From the NCBI RefSeq assembly GCF_016811995.1, contig NZ_CP069159.1:806001-870000 (forward strand): DNA of 64,000 nt, read 5' to 3'. Position 1 is the first letter of the stretch; every line of letters starts with the position of its first letter. Of the stretch, positions 10,029 to 19,512 are shown one piece after another. The notes under the pieces were generated by a model, which saw only the letters and a program-made list of their open reading frames with translations, was not told the DNA's origin and made no database searches. The position numbers were made by a program, and so were the translations under genes. The stretch comes from Citrobacter sp. R56. GTDB taxonomy: Bacteria > Pseudomonadota > Gammaproteobacteria > Enterobacterales > Enterobacteriaceae.

Positions 10029-10044
10029 TGTGCTCTTGATCACA
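10029..10044. promoter_or_regulatory. CRP-like site in ygeW-ygeV region
   Basis: TGTGC, six bases, TCACA: nine of the ten core positions of the CRP consensus. It lies about 50 bases upstream of the ygeW sigma-54 element and 310 bases before ygeV. It could affect either gene. This is a motif match only. Confidence 0.4.
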
Positions 10045-10122
10045 AATTATGCTGGCGCATCATAAAGGAATGAATAAACGAAAACGTTTGGCTTTTAAAT
10101 ATTGCGTTCGTCACTGTGGGTC

Positions 10123-10157
10123 GTCGTAAAAATTAATGTTGGTACGTACGTTACGAC
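10123..10157. promoter_or_regulatory. possible activator-binding inverted repeat
   Basis: The 7-base arms GTCGTAA (10123-10129) and TTACGAC (10151-10157) are inverted, with centres 28 bases apart. They lie 140-190 bases upstream of the ygeW -24 element, the usual distance for an RpoN enhancer, so they are a candidate YgeV site. I did not see the same repeat before ygfK or xdhA, which weakens the idea. Confidence 0.25.
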
Positions 10158-10354
10158 TCGTCAGTTTGATAAACTAATGCTGGTAATTCTCATATTGATA
10201 TGGAAATGTGATTTCTCTTCCATAATTTCATTAGAAAATGATAAACAGCCCGTGTTTCTATCAAAGTAAATTCTGTCTGAGTTAATATCATTATATTTTA
10301 CGAACCATAAATGTCCTAAATGATCAGTCATTTAAGCGATTCGGAAGGTAAAAC

Positions 10355-12133
10355 ATGGTGCTTGCAACTACGCAGTCCGTTTTGATGCATATTCAACCGA
10401 CAATTCAGCGTTTCGCCAGAATGCTTGCCAGCGTTTTGCAACTTGAGGTTGAGATCGTTGATGAGAACCTGTGCCGCGTCGCAGGTACTGGCGCTTATGG
10501 AAAATTTCTCGGCCGTCAATTGAGCGGCAATTCCAGACTGCTGAGCTATGTTCTGGAAACAAAAAAAGAAAAAGTCGTCACACATTCCCGATTTGATCCG
10601 CTGTGCGAAGGGTGCGACAGCAAAGAAAATTGCCGTGAGAAGGCCTTCCTGGGAACCCCGGTTATTTTACAGGAGCGATGTGTGGGAGTGATAAGCCTGA
10701 TTGCCGTAACGCATGAGCAGCAAGAACATATCAATGACAACCTACGGGAATTTTCAGATTACGTTCGCCATATATCCACGATCTTCGTTTCGAAACTTCT
10801 GGAGGATCAGGGAGGGAGTGACAGTATCAGTAAAATATTCTCTACGATGATTGAGAATATGGATCAGGGCGTGTTGGTTATTGATGAAGATAACCGTGTG
10901 CAGTTTGCTAATCAAACGGCGCTGAAAATACTCGGCGTTGTACAGAATAATATGGTTGGCAAATCAGTCAGGTTCAGGCCGTTAACGTTTGAAAGTAATT
11001 TCACCCATGGACATATGCAACATATTGTCTCATGGGATGATAAAAGCGAGCTGATCATCGGTCAGTTACATAGCGTTCAGGGGCGGCAATTATTCCTGAT
11101 GGCATTCCACCAGTCGCATACCAGTTCGTCCGTGGCGATTGCTCCGGACGAACCGCATATTGAGCAACTGGTTGGCGAATGTCGGGTTATGCGCCAGCTT
11201 AAGCGTTTGATTGGCCGCATCGCCCCCAGTCCTTCCAGCATTATGATTGTGGGGGAAAGCGGCACAGGAAAAGAGGTTGTTGCCCGGGCTATCCACAAAC
11301 TGAGTGAGCGACGAAATAAACCCTTTATCGCCATTAACTGTGCTGCTATTCCGGAGCAGTTACTGGAAAGTGAACTGTTTGGTTATGTGAAAGGCGCGTT
11401 TACCGGTGCGTCTGCTAACGGAAAAACGGGCTTGATTCAGGCGGCTAATACCGGAACGCTGTTTCTTGATGAGATTGGCGATATGCCGTTAATGTTGCAG
11501 GCAAAATTGCTAAGGGCCATTGAGGCGAGGGAGGTTTTGCCCATCGGTGCCAGTAGCCCGGTGCAGGTTGATATCCGCATTATCTCGGCTACTAACCAGA
11601 ACCTTGGGCAGTTCATTGCCGAGGGAAAATTCCGCGAAGACCTTTTCTACCGCCTGAACGTCATTCCGCTCACATTACCGCCTCTGCGCGAACGCCAGGA
11701 AGACATCGAACTGCTGGTGCATTACTTCCTGCATCTGCATACTCGCCGTTTGGGGCTGGTTTATCCGGGTATCGCACCGGATGTTGTGGCTCTGCTCAGG
11801 CACCATCGTTGGCCGGGCAACCTGCGCGAGTTGAGTAATTTAATGGAGTATCTGGTTAACGTTGTTCCCTCTGGCGAAGTGATAGACAGTACGCTTTTAC
11901 CGCCGAATCTTACCAGCAATGGCAAAACGCCGGACTCAGAGGGGGTTGCCACCAGCGCCACGCATCTGCTGTCTGATGATGTCGGAGGTACTGCACTGGA
12001 GGAGATGGAAAAACAGATGATCCGTGAAGCGCTGTCCCGACACTCGAATAAGAAACAGGTGGCAGATGAGCTCGGCATCGGTATCGCCACGCTGTATCGC
12101 AAGATCAAAAAGTATGAGCTGTTGAACGTATAA
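10355..12133 (+). CDS. ygeV: YgeV, sigma-54-dependent transcriptional activator
   Basis: 592 residues, the E. coli length. The N-terminal sensor part (about 1-150) carries a cysteine set C84-x2-C87-x5-C93. A PAS-like segment follows at about 155-260. The AAA+ domain has Walker A GESGTGKE near 299-306 and the sigma-54 contact loop GAFTGA near 347. A Fis-type helix-turn-helix ends the protein (KKQVADELGIGIATLYRKIKK). It lies between the ygeW unit and xdhABC, all with sigma-54-like promoters, so it is the obvious regulator of the cluster. The inducer is unknown. Confidence 0.93.
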   Translation: MVLATTQSVLMHIQPTIQRFARMLASVLQLEVEIVDENLCRVAGTGAYGKFLGRQLSGNSRLLSYVLETKKEKVVTHSRFDPLCEGCDSKENCREKAFLGTPVILQERCVGVISLIAVTHEQQEHINDNLREFSDYVRHISTIFVSKLLEDQGGSDSISKIFSTMIENMDQGVLVIDEDNRVQFANQTALKILGVVQNNMVGKSVRFRPLTFESNFTHGHMQHIVSWDDKSELIIGQLHSVQGRQLFLMAFHQSHTSSSVAIAPDEPHIEQLVGECRVMRQLKRLIGRIAPSPSSIMIVGESGTGKEVVARAIHKLSERRNKPFIAINCAAIPEQLLESELFGYVKGAFTGASANGKTGLIQAANTGTLFLDEIGDMPLMLQAKLLRAIEAREVLPIGASSPVQVDIRIISATNQNLGQFIAEGKFREDLFYRLNVIPLTLPPLRERQEDIELLVHYFLHLHTRRLGLVYPGIAPDVVALLRHHRWPGNLRELSNLMEYLVNVVPSGEVIDSTLLPPNLTSNGKTPDSEGVATSATHLLSDDVGGTALEEMEKQMIREALSRHSNKKQVADELGIGIATLYRKIKKYELLNV

Positions 12134-12139
12134 ATCTTT

Positions 12140-12171
12140 TACTATCCGGCCTGCACTCAGGCCGGATAGTA
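12140..12171. terminator. bidirectional terminator between ygeV and xdhC
   Basis: A perfect 14-base inverted repeat (12140-12153 and 12158-12171, loop CACT) lies between the convergent stop codons of ygeV and xdhC. A short T-run precedes and follows it. Confidence 0.75.
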
Positions 12172-12173
12172 GA

Positions 12174-12653
12174 TTATTTCTGCTCTTCACAGCGTTGCAC
12201 GGTATCGACGATCATCTGATAACCGGTGCAACGACACAGATTCCCAGCCAGGCCGCGGCGGATCTCAAGAATGGTTAGCGGCTGATTACGCGGTTTAGCC
12301 AGCATCGCGGTTGTTGCCATGATCAAACCTGGCGTGCAAAAGCCGCACTGTACGGCGCCGGATTTCGCGTAAGCCATTTGAACGTGGGAAAGCTGGCCAC
12401 CAACCGATTCGCCTTCCAGAGTGCGGATATGCTTTCCTTCCGCCCATGCGGCCAGATACAGACAGCTGTCGATGGCCGTTCCGTCGACCAGTACGGTACA
12501 GGCGCCGCATTCACCTACACAGCACCCTTGCTTCACGCTGAGCAACCCCTGTTCGCGTAACAGTTCGGAGAGCGGCATCCCCGGCATGATGCTTAGCTGA
12601 AAGGGGATGCCATTGATTTCGCATTCCATCGCGATTCTGTCGGTGTGGTTCAT
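12174..12653 (-). CDS. xdhC: XdhC, [2Fe-2S] subunit of xanthine dehydrogenase
   Basis: 159 residues, identical in length to E. coli XdhC. Two iron-sulphur clusters are indicated by [12 protein letters not shown] and a later C near 43-63, then QCGFCTPG and GNLCRCTGY in the C-terminal half. It passes electrons from the molybdenum centre in XdhA to FAD in XdhB. The gene overlaps xdhB by four bases, typical of translational coupling, and is last in xdhABC. Confidence 0.95.
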   Translation of the reverse strand: MNHTDRIAMECEINGIPFQLSIMPGMPLSELLREQGLLSVKQGCCVGECGACTVLVDGTAIDSCLYLAAWAEGKHIRTLEGESVGGQLSHVQMAYAKSGAVQCGFCTPGLIMATTAMLAKPRNQPLTILEIRRGLAGNLCRCTGYQMIVDTVQRCEEQK

Positions 12654-13528
12654 TGCAGTACTCCCCCCGCCGCGACGACGGCTTCACTGATCACTTTTTT
12701 CGTCATTGTCTGGATGAGATGTAGACGAAACTCCTTACTGGCACGCCAGGAAGAGCGCGGAGCGACGTCCTGGATGACGGCTTCGCTGATGGCGTCCAGC
12801 GTTTGCTGGGTTAATGGTGCATTTTGCGCGGTCTGTTCGGCATGCTGACAGCGGATTGGCGTTGGTGCAGCGACGCCAAAAGCCAGCCTTAACTCACTGA
12901 AATTACTGTTATCCAGTCGACAGAAGGCTGCACAACCGATCGTGGATATATCCATGGCGTCACGCATTGCATATTTAAAATGCGCGCTGCCGCTATGGGT
13001 TACAGGCTGCGGTGGGAAGTGGAAGGCGACCAGAATTTCATCATGCTCAAGAGAAACCTTGCCAGGACCGGTGTGAAAACCGTTAATCGCGGCGAAACGC
13101 ACCCCTTTTGGTGAGTGAATCTCAAGTGTGGCGTTATAGATTAAGGTTGGCGTCGCAGAATCTGCGCTGGTCGCGCCGTTGCATATATTGCCGCCGTAGG
13201 TGGCGACGTTACGGATTTGCGGTCCGGCGATGGAGGCGGCTGCGGCGCACAACGCAGGGAGATGATGTTGCGTTAAAGGGTGTTCAATCAGTTCGTTAAA
13301 GGTGGTGGCGGAGCCTATTCGCAGTTCACCATCATCGGTAAGCGTAATCCCTTTCAGCTCCGCCAGATTGTGAATATCGACAATATGGCGATAGCGGTCA
13401 TTGTGATGATGAAGTTGAATGAGCACGTCGGTCCCACCTGCCAGCAGCTTCGCTTGCGGATAGTTTGTCAGCAGGCTGATGGCATCGGAAATAGCCGAAG
13501 CGCGGTGGTAAGAAGCAAAATCAAACAT
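12650..13528 (-). CDS. xdhB: XdhB, FAD subunit of xanthine dehydrogenase
   Basis: 292 residues. FAD-binding motifs [15 protein letters not shown] (about 29-43) and the [16 protein letters not shown] region near 114 are those of the flavin subunit of molybdenum hydroxylases. The C-terminal part is the CO-dehydrogenase-flavoprotein-type domain. It starts ten bases after xdhA and overlaps xdhC by four. Together the three subunits would oxidise hypoxanthine or xanthine, feeding urate-type intermediates into the neighbouring cluster. Confidence 0.95.
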   Translation of the reverse strand: MFDFASYHRASAISDAISLLTNYPQAKLLAGGTDVLIQLHHHNDRYRHIVDIHNLAELKGITLTDDGELRIGSATTFNELIEHPLTQHHLPALCAAAASIAGPQIRNVATYGGNICNGATSADSATPTLIYNATLEIHSPKGVRFAAINGFHTGPGKVSLEHDEILVAFHFPPQPVTHSGSAHFKYAMRDAMDISTIGCAAFCRLDNSNFSELRLAFGVAAPTPIRCQHAEQTAQNAPLTQQTLDAISEAVIQDVAPRSSWRASKEFRLHLIQTMTKKVISEAVVAAGGVLQ

Positions 13529-13538
13529 GGTGATATCC

Positions 13539-15839
13539 TCAAATCAAACCTGCCAGATGGAACTCCTCAAACAGACGTTTCGGCGTCAGGGGCAGCGTAT
13601 CTATGGCTACGCCTGTTGCCATTCTTACTGCATTGCGAATGGCCGCTGCGACGGGAATGATGGGGGGCTCACCCAGTGATTTATGTCCGTAAGCGGATTG
13701 CGGCTCCTGCGTTTCGACAAAGGCGCTTTCCAGTTGCGGGAGGTCGGGCATGGTGGGCATTTTGTAATCCAGAAGGTTGGGATTACGCACAATGCCGCTG
13801 TCTGCATCGATGATCATCTCTTCAAACAGCGACCAGCCAATGCCCATCCCCATGCCGCCGTGGACCTGACCTTTCGCCAGCAACGGGTTCAGGATGTGCC
13901 CGGAATCGTGGACGTTAAGGATTCGGTTAATGGTGACCTTGCACAACGCGATATCGACCGTCAGATCGACAAACGTGCAGCCAAACGCGGGCGGATTCGA
14001 GGTTGTCTTTACCGAGCATTCAGCTGACAGCTGACCGCCGCGCTCCGGATGATAAAACGAATCCATGGCCAGCTCTTTTAAGGACAGTAACGGATCGTCA
14101 GGACGATCGGTGAGGACGATATTGCCTCCCGTCAGCGTCAGACTCATGGCTGACTGGTGTACTATTTCAGCGGCATGCGCCAGGATCTTTTCCCGCAACT
14201 GCAATGCCGCTTTGCGCAGTGCCGGAGCGGCAACATAACTCTGGCGAGAGGCGAATGCGCCTGGGTCGAACGGCGTAATATCGGTGTCCTGTGTTGAAAT
14301 GACGTGCACATCGCTGACCGGTACGCCGACGGTTTCAGCCACCATCTGCGAGAACACGGTATCGGCCCCCTGACCAATTTCGGTAGCGCCGCTCTGAACG
14401 TTGATCGTTCCGTCCTGATTCATCAACAGACGGGCTCCGGAGATCTCGACCCCCACAGGCCAGGTGTTGGATGTATAACTAAAGCAGGCGACGCCAATCC
14501 CCCGACGGATATTACCCTGCGGGTGGTTCTGGCATTCAGCGTGGCGCGTATCCCACTCGAACAGTTCGCGGCCTTTTTCCAGACATTCCGGGAGTCCTGC
14601 ACTGTAGATGCGTTTCCCCGTTATTGGATTCGAATCTCCCTCTCGGGCAGCATTACGTAAACGGATATCCACCGGATCGATGCCTAATGCGGCGGCGGCG
14701 TCATCCAACATGGATTCTACGGCGAATACCACCTGTGGCGCGCCATATCCGCGCATCGCGCCTGCGGAGGGGAGATTGGTGTAGCACGTCGTGGAGCGGT
14801 AAGCGTAAGCGCTGCGAGGATAAAGATACGCGACCTTATTACCACCGGCAGAAGCGATGGAGTGGCCGTGCGAGGCGTAAGCACCGGTATTTGACAGGAC
14901 ATCAAGACTGTAGCCTTTCAGCGTGCCGTCACGGTTAATGCCCAGTTGCCCGCTAATTGTAAACGCATGGCGGGTGCGCGAAGCGAGGAAACACTCTTCG
15001 CGGCTGAGAGACACTTTCACTGGAATGCCGCCGAGTTTGCTGGTCAGAAATGCTGCCATCGGTTCTTCCAACACATCTTGCTTGTTGCCAAAACCACCGC
15101 CGACATACGGTTTGATAACACGAACGCACGACCACGGAATACCAAGCGCCTGACCAACTACCCGACGCACAATATGGGGGATCTGCGTGCTGGAGACGAT
15201 CGAAATTCGGGAATCCTCTTCCATCCAGGCAAAAGAGGTCACGCTTTCCATATGGCAATGCTGAATGACGGGAGTCTGATAGCGGCCCTGAATCTTATAG
15301 TCCGCCGCATCAATCGCTTGCTGTACATTACCGGTCGTCATTTCGCTCTGTTTAAGCAGATTTCCACCGGCATGGATCTCGACGGCGTCAGGCGCCAGAG
15401 CCGCTTCCGGCGTGGTAATCACAGGTAACGATTGCCATTCGACACTGACCAGCAGCGCCGCTTTTTCTGCGGTTAATTCATCTCTTGCCACAACGATAGC
15501 GACAGCATCCCCGTGATGGCGGACGTGGCGGGTCAGCAGATAACGGTCGGCAACATCACGTTTCTTGTCATCCAGGCTCCAGGCATGACCTGCTGTCGCA
15601 AACGGAATATCAGGCACATCCTCCCAGGTAAAGACGGCCAGCACCCCAGGCAAATTTTTGGCCTGGTCACAGTTGATGCTAGCGGCATAACCATGGGCAA
15701 TAGGGCTACGAACGTATTTCGCGTAGCACATGCCCGCCATAACATAATCATCAGTGTATCGAGCCCGCCCGGTGACTTTCGCAATGGCATCCACGCGCAT
15801 GCATGATTCCCCGGTTGCGGTTGCTTCCCGCGCTTCCAT
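13539..15839 (-). CDS. xdhA: XdhA, molybdenum-binding subunit of xanthine dehydrogenase
   Basis: 766 residues. It has the aldehyde-oxidase/xanthine-dehydrogenase fold, with GGGFGNKQD near residue 248, GAMRGYGAPQ near 358 and EPPII near the C-terminus, where the active-site glutamate is expected. The E. coli entry starts at the internal MRVDAIAKV; here an upstream ATG at 15839 with AAGGGGA seven bases before it gives 14 extra residues and looks like the real start. First gene of xdhABC, with a sigma-54-like promoter 57 bases upstream. Confidence 0.95.
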   Translation of the reverse strand: MEAREATATGESCMRVDAIAKVTGRARYTDDYVMAGMCYAKYVRSPIAHGYAASINCDQAKNLPGVLAVFTWEDVPDIPFATAGHAWSLDDKKRDVADRYLLTRHVRHHGDAVAIVVARDELTAEKAALLVSVEWQSLPVITTPEAALAPDAVEIHAGGNLLKQSEMTTGNVQQAIDAADYKIQGRYQTPVIQHCHMESVTSFAWMEEDSRISIVSSTQIPHIVRRVVGQALGIPWSCVRVIKPYVGGGFGNKQDVLEEPMAAFLTSKLGGIPVKVSLSREECFLASRTRHAFTISGQLGINRDGTLKGYSLDVLSNTGAYASHGHSIASAGGNKVAYLYPRSAYAYRSTTCYTNLPSAGAMRGYGAPQVVFAVESMLDDAAAALGIDPVDIRLRNAAREGDSNPITGKRIYSAGLPECLEKGRELFEWDTRHAECQNHPQGNIRRGIGVACFSYTSNTWPVGVEISGARLLMNQDGTINVQSGATEIGQGADTVFSQMVAETVGVPVSDVHVISTQDTDITPFDPGAFASRQSYVAAPALRKAALQLREKILAHAAEIVHQSAMSLTLTGGNIVLTDRPDDPLLSLKELAMDSFYHPERGGQLSAECSVKTTSNPPAFGCTFVDLTVDIALCKVTINRILNVHDSGHILNPLLAKGQVHGGMGMGIGWSLFEEMIIDADSGIVRNPNLLDYKMPTMPDLPQLESAFVETQEPQSAYGHKSLGEPPIIPVAAAIRNAVRMATGVAIDTLPLTPKRLFEEFHLAGLI

Positions 15840-15895
15840 AGACGTCCCCTTGATTTGAACATTTGGTTCTTAAGGCCATGTATTCGTCAAATTAG

Positions 15896-15910
15896 GCAAG
15901 AATTACGCCA
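15896..15910 (-). promoter_or_regulatory. sigma-54-type promoter for xdhABC
   Basis: The minus strand reads TGGCGT, five bases, TTGC. It is the third RpoN-like element in the cluster and points at xdhA. The remainder of the 15840-16156 gap shows no gene. Confidence 0.65.
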
Positions 15911-16156
15911 GAAGCCCAAATTGGCGGCAGGATGTCAGGGAAGTGTGATGATGTTAAAAATATAACGCTGCCATGATGGTAATAACCGCAGAATTCTGTC
16001 TACTCCACTTATCATTATGAGTTTAATCAAATCATTGTGATACACGGGCGTCACGTCGTGATACCGCTCATGGCGAGCCTTTCCGGACGCAATACATTGG
16101 GCATCCGGCTTCTGGCTGTTATTATAGGGTGTCTGGAAATATTGCGAGGAATGGTT

Positions 16157-16915
16157 TTGAGTGCGGGATGCCTGAACAAAAATAGCCTGAGTATTGCGAT
16201 GTTACTGTGCGCGGGGCTGCTATTAGCCGGTTGCTCCAGCGATCAATCCTCTGATGCAGGCAGCTATTCTGGTTCTGTTTATACTGTGAAGCGCGGGGAT
16301 ACGCTCTATCGCATTTCGCGTGTGACGGGAACCAGCGTTAAAGAAATCGCGCGTCTTAACGGAATTTCGCCGCCTTATACCATTGAAGTCGGGCAAAAAC
16401 TGAAAGTCAGCGGCGGAGCCAAAACCAGTACTGCATCCAGCAAAAAGACAACGAAATCCTCGACAAAAACGGCTGCTGTTACACCGTCTTCTGCAGTGCC
16501 GCAGTCTTCCTGGCCTCCGGTGGGGCAACGTTGCTGGGTATGGCCTGCCAACGGTAAAGTTATTCTGCGGTATTCGACAGCGGATGGCGGTAATAAAGGG
16601 ATTGATATTTCCGCCGCGTCTGGAACCCCGATCTATGCGGCGGGCGCAGGGAAGGTGGTGTATGTCGGCAACCAATTGCGTGGCTACGGCAACCTCATCA
16701 TGATTAAACACAATGAGGAATACATCACTGCGTACGCGCATAACGACACGATGCTGGTGAATAACGGGCAAAGCGTGAAAGCCGGGCAGAAAATTGCCAC
16801 AATGGGGAGCTCTGACGCCGCTTCCGTGCGGCTGCATTTCCAGATCCGCTATCGCGCTACGGCGATCGATCCTCTGCGATATTTACCGCCGCAAGGGAGT
16901 AAACCAAAATGCTGA
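16157..16915 (+). CDS. ygeR: YgeR, LysM/M23 lipoprotein
   Basis: 252 residues from a TTG start at 16157 with GAGGA six bases upstream; this matches the 251-residue E. coli protein. The longer ATG-initiated frame from 16037 adds sequence without homology. A lipoprotein signal ends in the lipobox LLAGC near residue 24. A LysM domain follows (VYTVKRGDTLYRIS), then a Ser/Thr/Lys linker and an M23 peptidase-like domain (about 145-250). The family includes activators of murein amidases at the outer membrane. It is divergent from xdhA and precedes glyU. Confidence 0.9.
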   Translation: MSAGCLNKNSLSIAMLLCAGLLLAGCSSDQSSDAGSYSGSVYTVKRGDTLYRISRVTGTSVKEIARLNGISPPYTIEVGQKLKVSGGAKTSTASSKKTTKSSTKTAAVTPSSAVPQSSWPPVGQRCWVWPANGKVILRYSTADGGNKGIDISAASGTPIYAAGAGKVVYVGNQLRGYGNLIMIKHNEEYITAYAHNDTMLVNNGQSVKAGQKIATMGSSDAASVRLHFQIRYRATAIDPLRYLPPQGSKPKC

Positions 16916-16949
16916 CGGCGAATTAATCGCCAGTCAGTGTGCGAGTCCC

Positions 16950-16977
16950 TTGCTAACAAGAGCGTAAGGTTTATAAT
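16950..16977 (+). promoter_or_regulatory. glyU promoter
   Basis: TTGCTA at 16950-16955 and a consensus TATAAT at 16972-16977 are 16 bases apart, and transcription would begin about ten bases before the tRNA. Confidence 0.75.
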
Positions 16978-16994
16978 GCCTTACGCAATTCAAA

Positions 16995-17068
16995 GCGGGC
17001 GTAGTTCAATGGTAGAACGAGAGCTTCCCAAGCTCTATACGAGGGTTCGATTCCCTTCGCCCGCTCCA
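16995..17068 (+). tRNA. glyU: tRNA-Gly (anticodon CCC)
   Basis: The 74-base sequence starts GCGGGCGTAGTTCAATGG and ends with an encoded CCA. The acceptor GCGGGCG pairs with CGCCCGC, the anticodon loop is CTTCCCAAG and the T arm is GGGTTCGATTCCC. It corresponds to E. coli glyU, the tRNA beside which E. coli carries the ETT2 island. No integrase and no clear 3'-end repeat is seen downstream. Confidence 0.97.
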
Positions 17069-17366
17069 TCATCTCCCCCTTGTGGCAAACCTTCGTTAAA
17101 CTCGTTTTTCTTTCAACAGCTTACTTAACATAAGTTATCGTGAACGTTCGACCAATGAACGACGATTTACCAGCACAAGGTACACTGTTAGTTGTCACGG
17201 ATAGTTACTCTGGAAGTGATGAAGTCGCTACGCTCCGCTTGTTGCTTGTACCACTAACGGGGCTTTATGGTCGCCATTGTCTGAAATCAGGGTATTGTTT
17301 CTACAACACACACCAGATAACCTAAGGCTAATCCTAGTATTGAATCTGCTAACAAGGGTTCACTCA
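17069..17366. other. gap behind glyU, no gene seen
   Basis: About 300 bases between the tRNA and the first accessory gene. Base composition falls towards AT across it. I see short frames only, no integrase fragment and no convincing copy of the tRNA end. Confidence 0.5.
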
Positions 17367-18194
17367 ATGTCATATACAGAAATTCAACCTGTTTCATTCA
17401 ATGAGTTAGTGGGTGAAGAGATTGTAGATCTAATTTTCGACAAAGCCCCAACAAAAGTTTTATCACGCGTCGTGAATGCAATCATGCACGTAGAGAGGGC
17501 AAAAAAACTAAAAGATATTGATGCTGAGATGGCCTCGATCAGACTTATTGCAGCAGAAGAGGAGTTAGTTGTTGCAATATTTGAATGGCTGAAACTCAAT
17601 AAAGAGAAAATGCCTCAGCATACTGAATTGGTCAAAAGTTATAAAAATCACCAAGTTAAGTTGATGTTTGTTCCAGTACTTCTTCTTATGAAGAATATCC
17701 TTTGGCATTGTGCCTTGCCAATACCTAGTCTAAATGAGCAAGATCTAAAGGTTTGTCCTAAATATGATGATGGTAAAATTGTTCTCATGTTCCAATTGCC
17801 ATTCTCAGAAGTGATTTTTGCATTAAATCCATTGTCTGTATTTATCACTATGGGCGATGATGTGGGTGAAAATGAAGTAGTTGATTCATTGTATTCAGAA
17901 TTAGAAGATAAAGTGAAAATAAAATACGGCATGACAATAAAACAATTTATTAAAGAACGTGCCGAATTTAGAAACACCCTTCTTTATGCTGGGGATGCGA
18001 TGCCTGTCAATTATATGGTTGATTATGAGGAGATGACATCTACTTGTTATAGTGCCTATGAAGCCTTGTTATGGTCTTTAGCAGCGCTCCTAACAAATGA
18101 TCCATTATCACCAAATCTTGGAACAGTTAGCCAATTTGTTGCTATTTACAAAAAAGTCTTATTAGATTCTAAAGTTATAAAATTAAAAGAATAA
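17367..18194 (+). CDS. uncharacterised AT-rich accessory protein next to glyU
   Basis: 275 residues from ATG 17367 (AAGGG a few bases upstream); a start 30 codons earlier lacks a ribosome-binding site. I do not recognise the family. The N-terminal third is helical and charged, with a DAEMASIRLIAAEEELV stretch near residues 52-68; the protein has no signal peptide and no clear membrane segment. The gene is far richer in A and T than its neighbours, which suggests acquisition. It stands alone beside a tRNA hotspot, where defence and other cargo genes often sit, but nothing here proves such a role. Confidence 0.75.
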   Translation: MSYTEIQPVSFNELVGEEIVDLIFDKAPTKVLSRVVNAIMHVERAKKLKDIDAEMASIRLIAAEEELVVAIFEWLKLNKEKMPQHTELVKSYKNHQVKLMFVPVLLLMKNILWHCALPIPSLNEQDLKVCPKYDDGKIVLMFQLPFSEVIFALNPLSVFITMGDDVGENEVVDSLYSELEDKVKIKYGMTIKQFIKERAEFRNTLLYAGDAMPVNYMVDYEEMTSTCYSAYEALLWSLAALLTNDPLSPNLGTVSQFVAIYKKVLLDSKVIKLKE

Positions 18195-18263
18195 TGTGAT
18201 GAATATTGCAGTGAACATTTTCACCTTGTTTGGAAAGTAAAATATCTCATAACTGGTAATCTG

Positions 18264-18305
18264 TAGGCAATAAAAAAAGCCAACCCGTTAAGGTCAGCCT
18301 TTTTA
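18264..18305. terminator. hairpin with T-runs on both strands
   Basis: On the minus strand GGCTGACC and GGTTGGCT pair (with G-U pairs) around a six-base loop and are followed by seven T. On the plus strand a run of five T also follows. It can end the gene at 17367 and leftward transcripts from the LysR gene. Confidence 0.5.
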
Positions 18306-18317
18306 AAACACAGTCAG

Positions 18318-18491
18318 TTAGCGCAGCGTTCGCTTTTTTGCCAGTGGTACACTCAAAGCATACTCAAAACAGTGTTGCACTTCCAGGCGACACAGATCAG
18401 TGTTACAGATCCTCAACTCCTTACACAGCGCTTTACGGTTAATTACTCCCGCAGACCCGGATACGTAAACTTGACTGTAACCATCCCGCAT
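18318..18491 (-). CDS. possible small protein (57 residues)
   Basis: A frame from ATG 18491 gives about 57 residues with a basic end (PLAKKRTLR). It lies directly after the LysR gene on the same strand and ends just before the hairpin at 18264-18305. I do not recognise it, and it may be a chance or decayed frame. Confidence 0.25.
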   Translation of the reverse strand: MRDGYSQVYVSGSAGVINRKALCKELRICNTDLCRLEVQHCFEYALSVPLAKKRTLR

Positions 18492-18534
18492 AATCGTACC
18501 ATTCACATTTCGAGATCTTCCGGCATACCCAGTC

Positions 18535-19422
18535 TTATAACTCCAAATTCTGTACCAGGTAATCAATAAACTTGCGGCATTTAAGGCTGATCCGATGGTC
18601 TCCAGCGTAGACAATAGTGATGTCTTGTACCGGCAGTTTATAATCGGGAAAGAGTTGTACCAGTTTGCCGCTGGCGATTTCAGCTCTGACTAGCCATTCG
18701 GGTAATACGGCGATACCGAGTCCGGCGCAGGCCATAGATTTAATAGCTGTTGAGGTATTTGAGTGGAATCTGGCAACTGCGCGGACATCAAACGGTTGCC
18801 CTTTTTCATCTGTCAGCGTCCATTGTGTCGGGGCCTGTAAATTGCTGTTGGCGATCCACGGCGCGGTATTCATATCTTCTGGTGAACTGAGGGGATTATT
18901 TTCAAGCCAGCAGGCAGAGGCGACCAGAACAATCGGGTAACTTGCCAGTTTTCGGCTTTTCAATGAAGAATCGCGTAAAGAGCCCAGTCGAATTGCCAGA
19001 TCAAGCCGCTCAGTCACTAAATCATTCATTGAAGAGTCGGCATAATAATTAATATTTAAATTCGGATTAAGCTGGCAAAACTGACTTATCATCGGCAACA
19101 AATAATACTCACCAAATTCAGTTGTTGAAGTAACACTTAGCGTACCTGAGAGCGAACGATGGCTGTCGGATATATTTTCCAAGGAAGTCTGGATGTTGAC
19201 GAAGATCTCGCGAAAATCGTTGTACAGCACTTCTCCTGCTTCTGTCAGCGAAATGCCGCGCGTATTGCGGATGAGCAATGGCACATTCAGCACTTCTTCA
19301 AGCGATTTCACATGGATACTGGCCATTGCCTTGCTGATGAACAGGCGCTCTGCGGCTTTGGTAAAGGAGCCACAATCTACAACGGAGATGAAAGTTTGAA
19401 TTCGATTAAGGTGATTAAACAT
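18535..19422 (-). CDS. LysR-family transcriptional regulator
   Basis: 295 residues with the N-terminal LysR helix-turn-helix (FISVVDCGSFTKAAERLFISKAM near 12-34) and a substrate-binding domain. It is divergent from the MFS gene at 19513 across a 90-base AT-rich gap, the usual arrangement for a LysR protein controlling its neighbour. The inducer is unknown. Confidence 0.9.
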   Translation of the reverse strand: MFNHLNRIQTFISVVDCGSFTKAAERLFISKAMASIHVKSLEEVLNVPLLIRNTRGISLTEAGEVLYNDFREIFVNIQTSLENISDSHRSLSGTLSVTSTTEFGEYYLLPMISQFCQLNPNLNINYYADSSMNDLVTERLDLAIRLGSLRDSSLKSRKLASYPIVLVASACWLENNPLSSPEDMNTAPWIANSNLQAPTQWTLTDEKGQPFDVRAVARFHSNTSTAIKSMACAGLGIAVLPEWLVRAEIASGKLVQLFPDYKLPVQDITIVYAGDHRISLKCRKFIDYLVQNLEL

Positions 19423-19512
19423 TAAGCGTTAAATTTTAGTAAATAACGTGTTTAATCTAGTTTAATCGACGCCGCTGGTCAAGCCAGTCTAGACTGCGCA
19501 GCGGAGGTCAAA

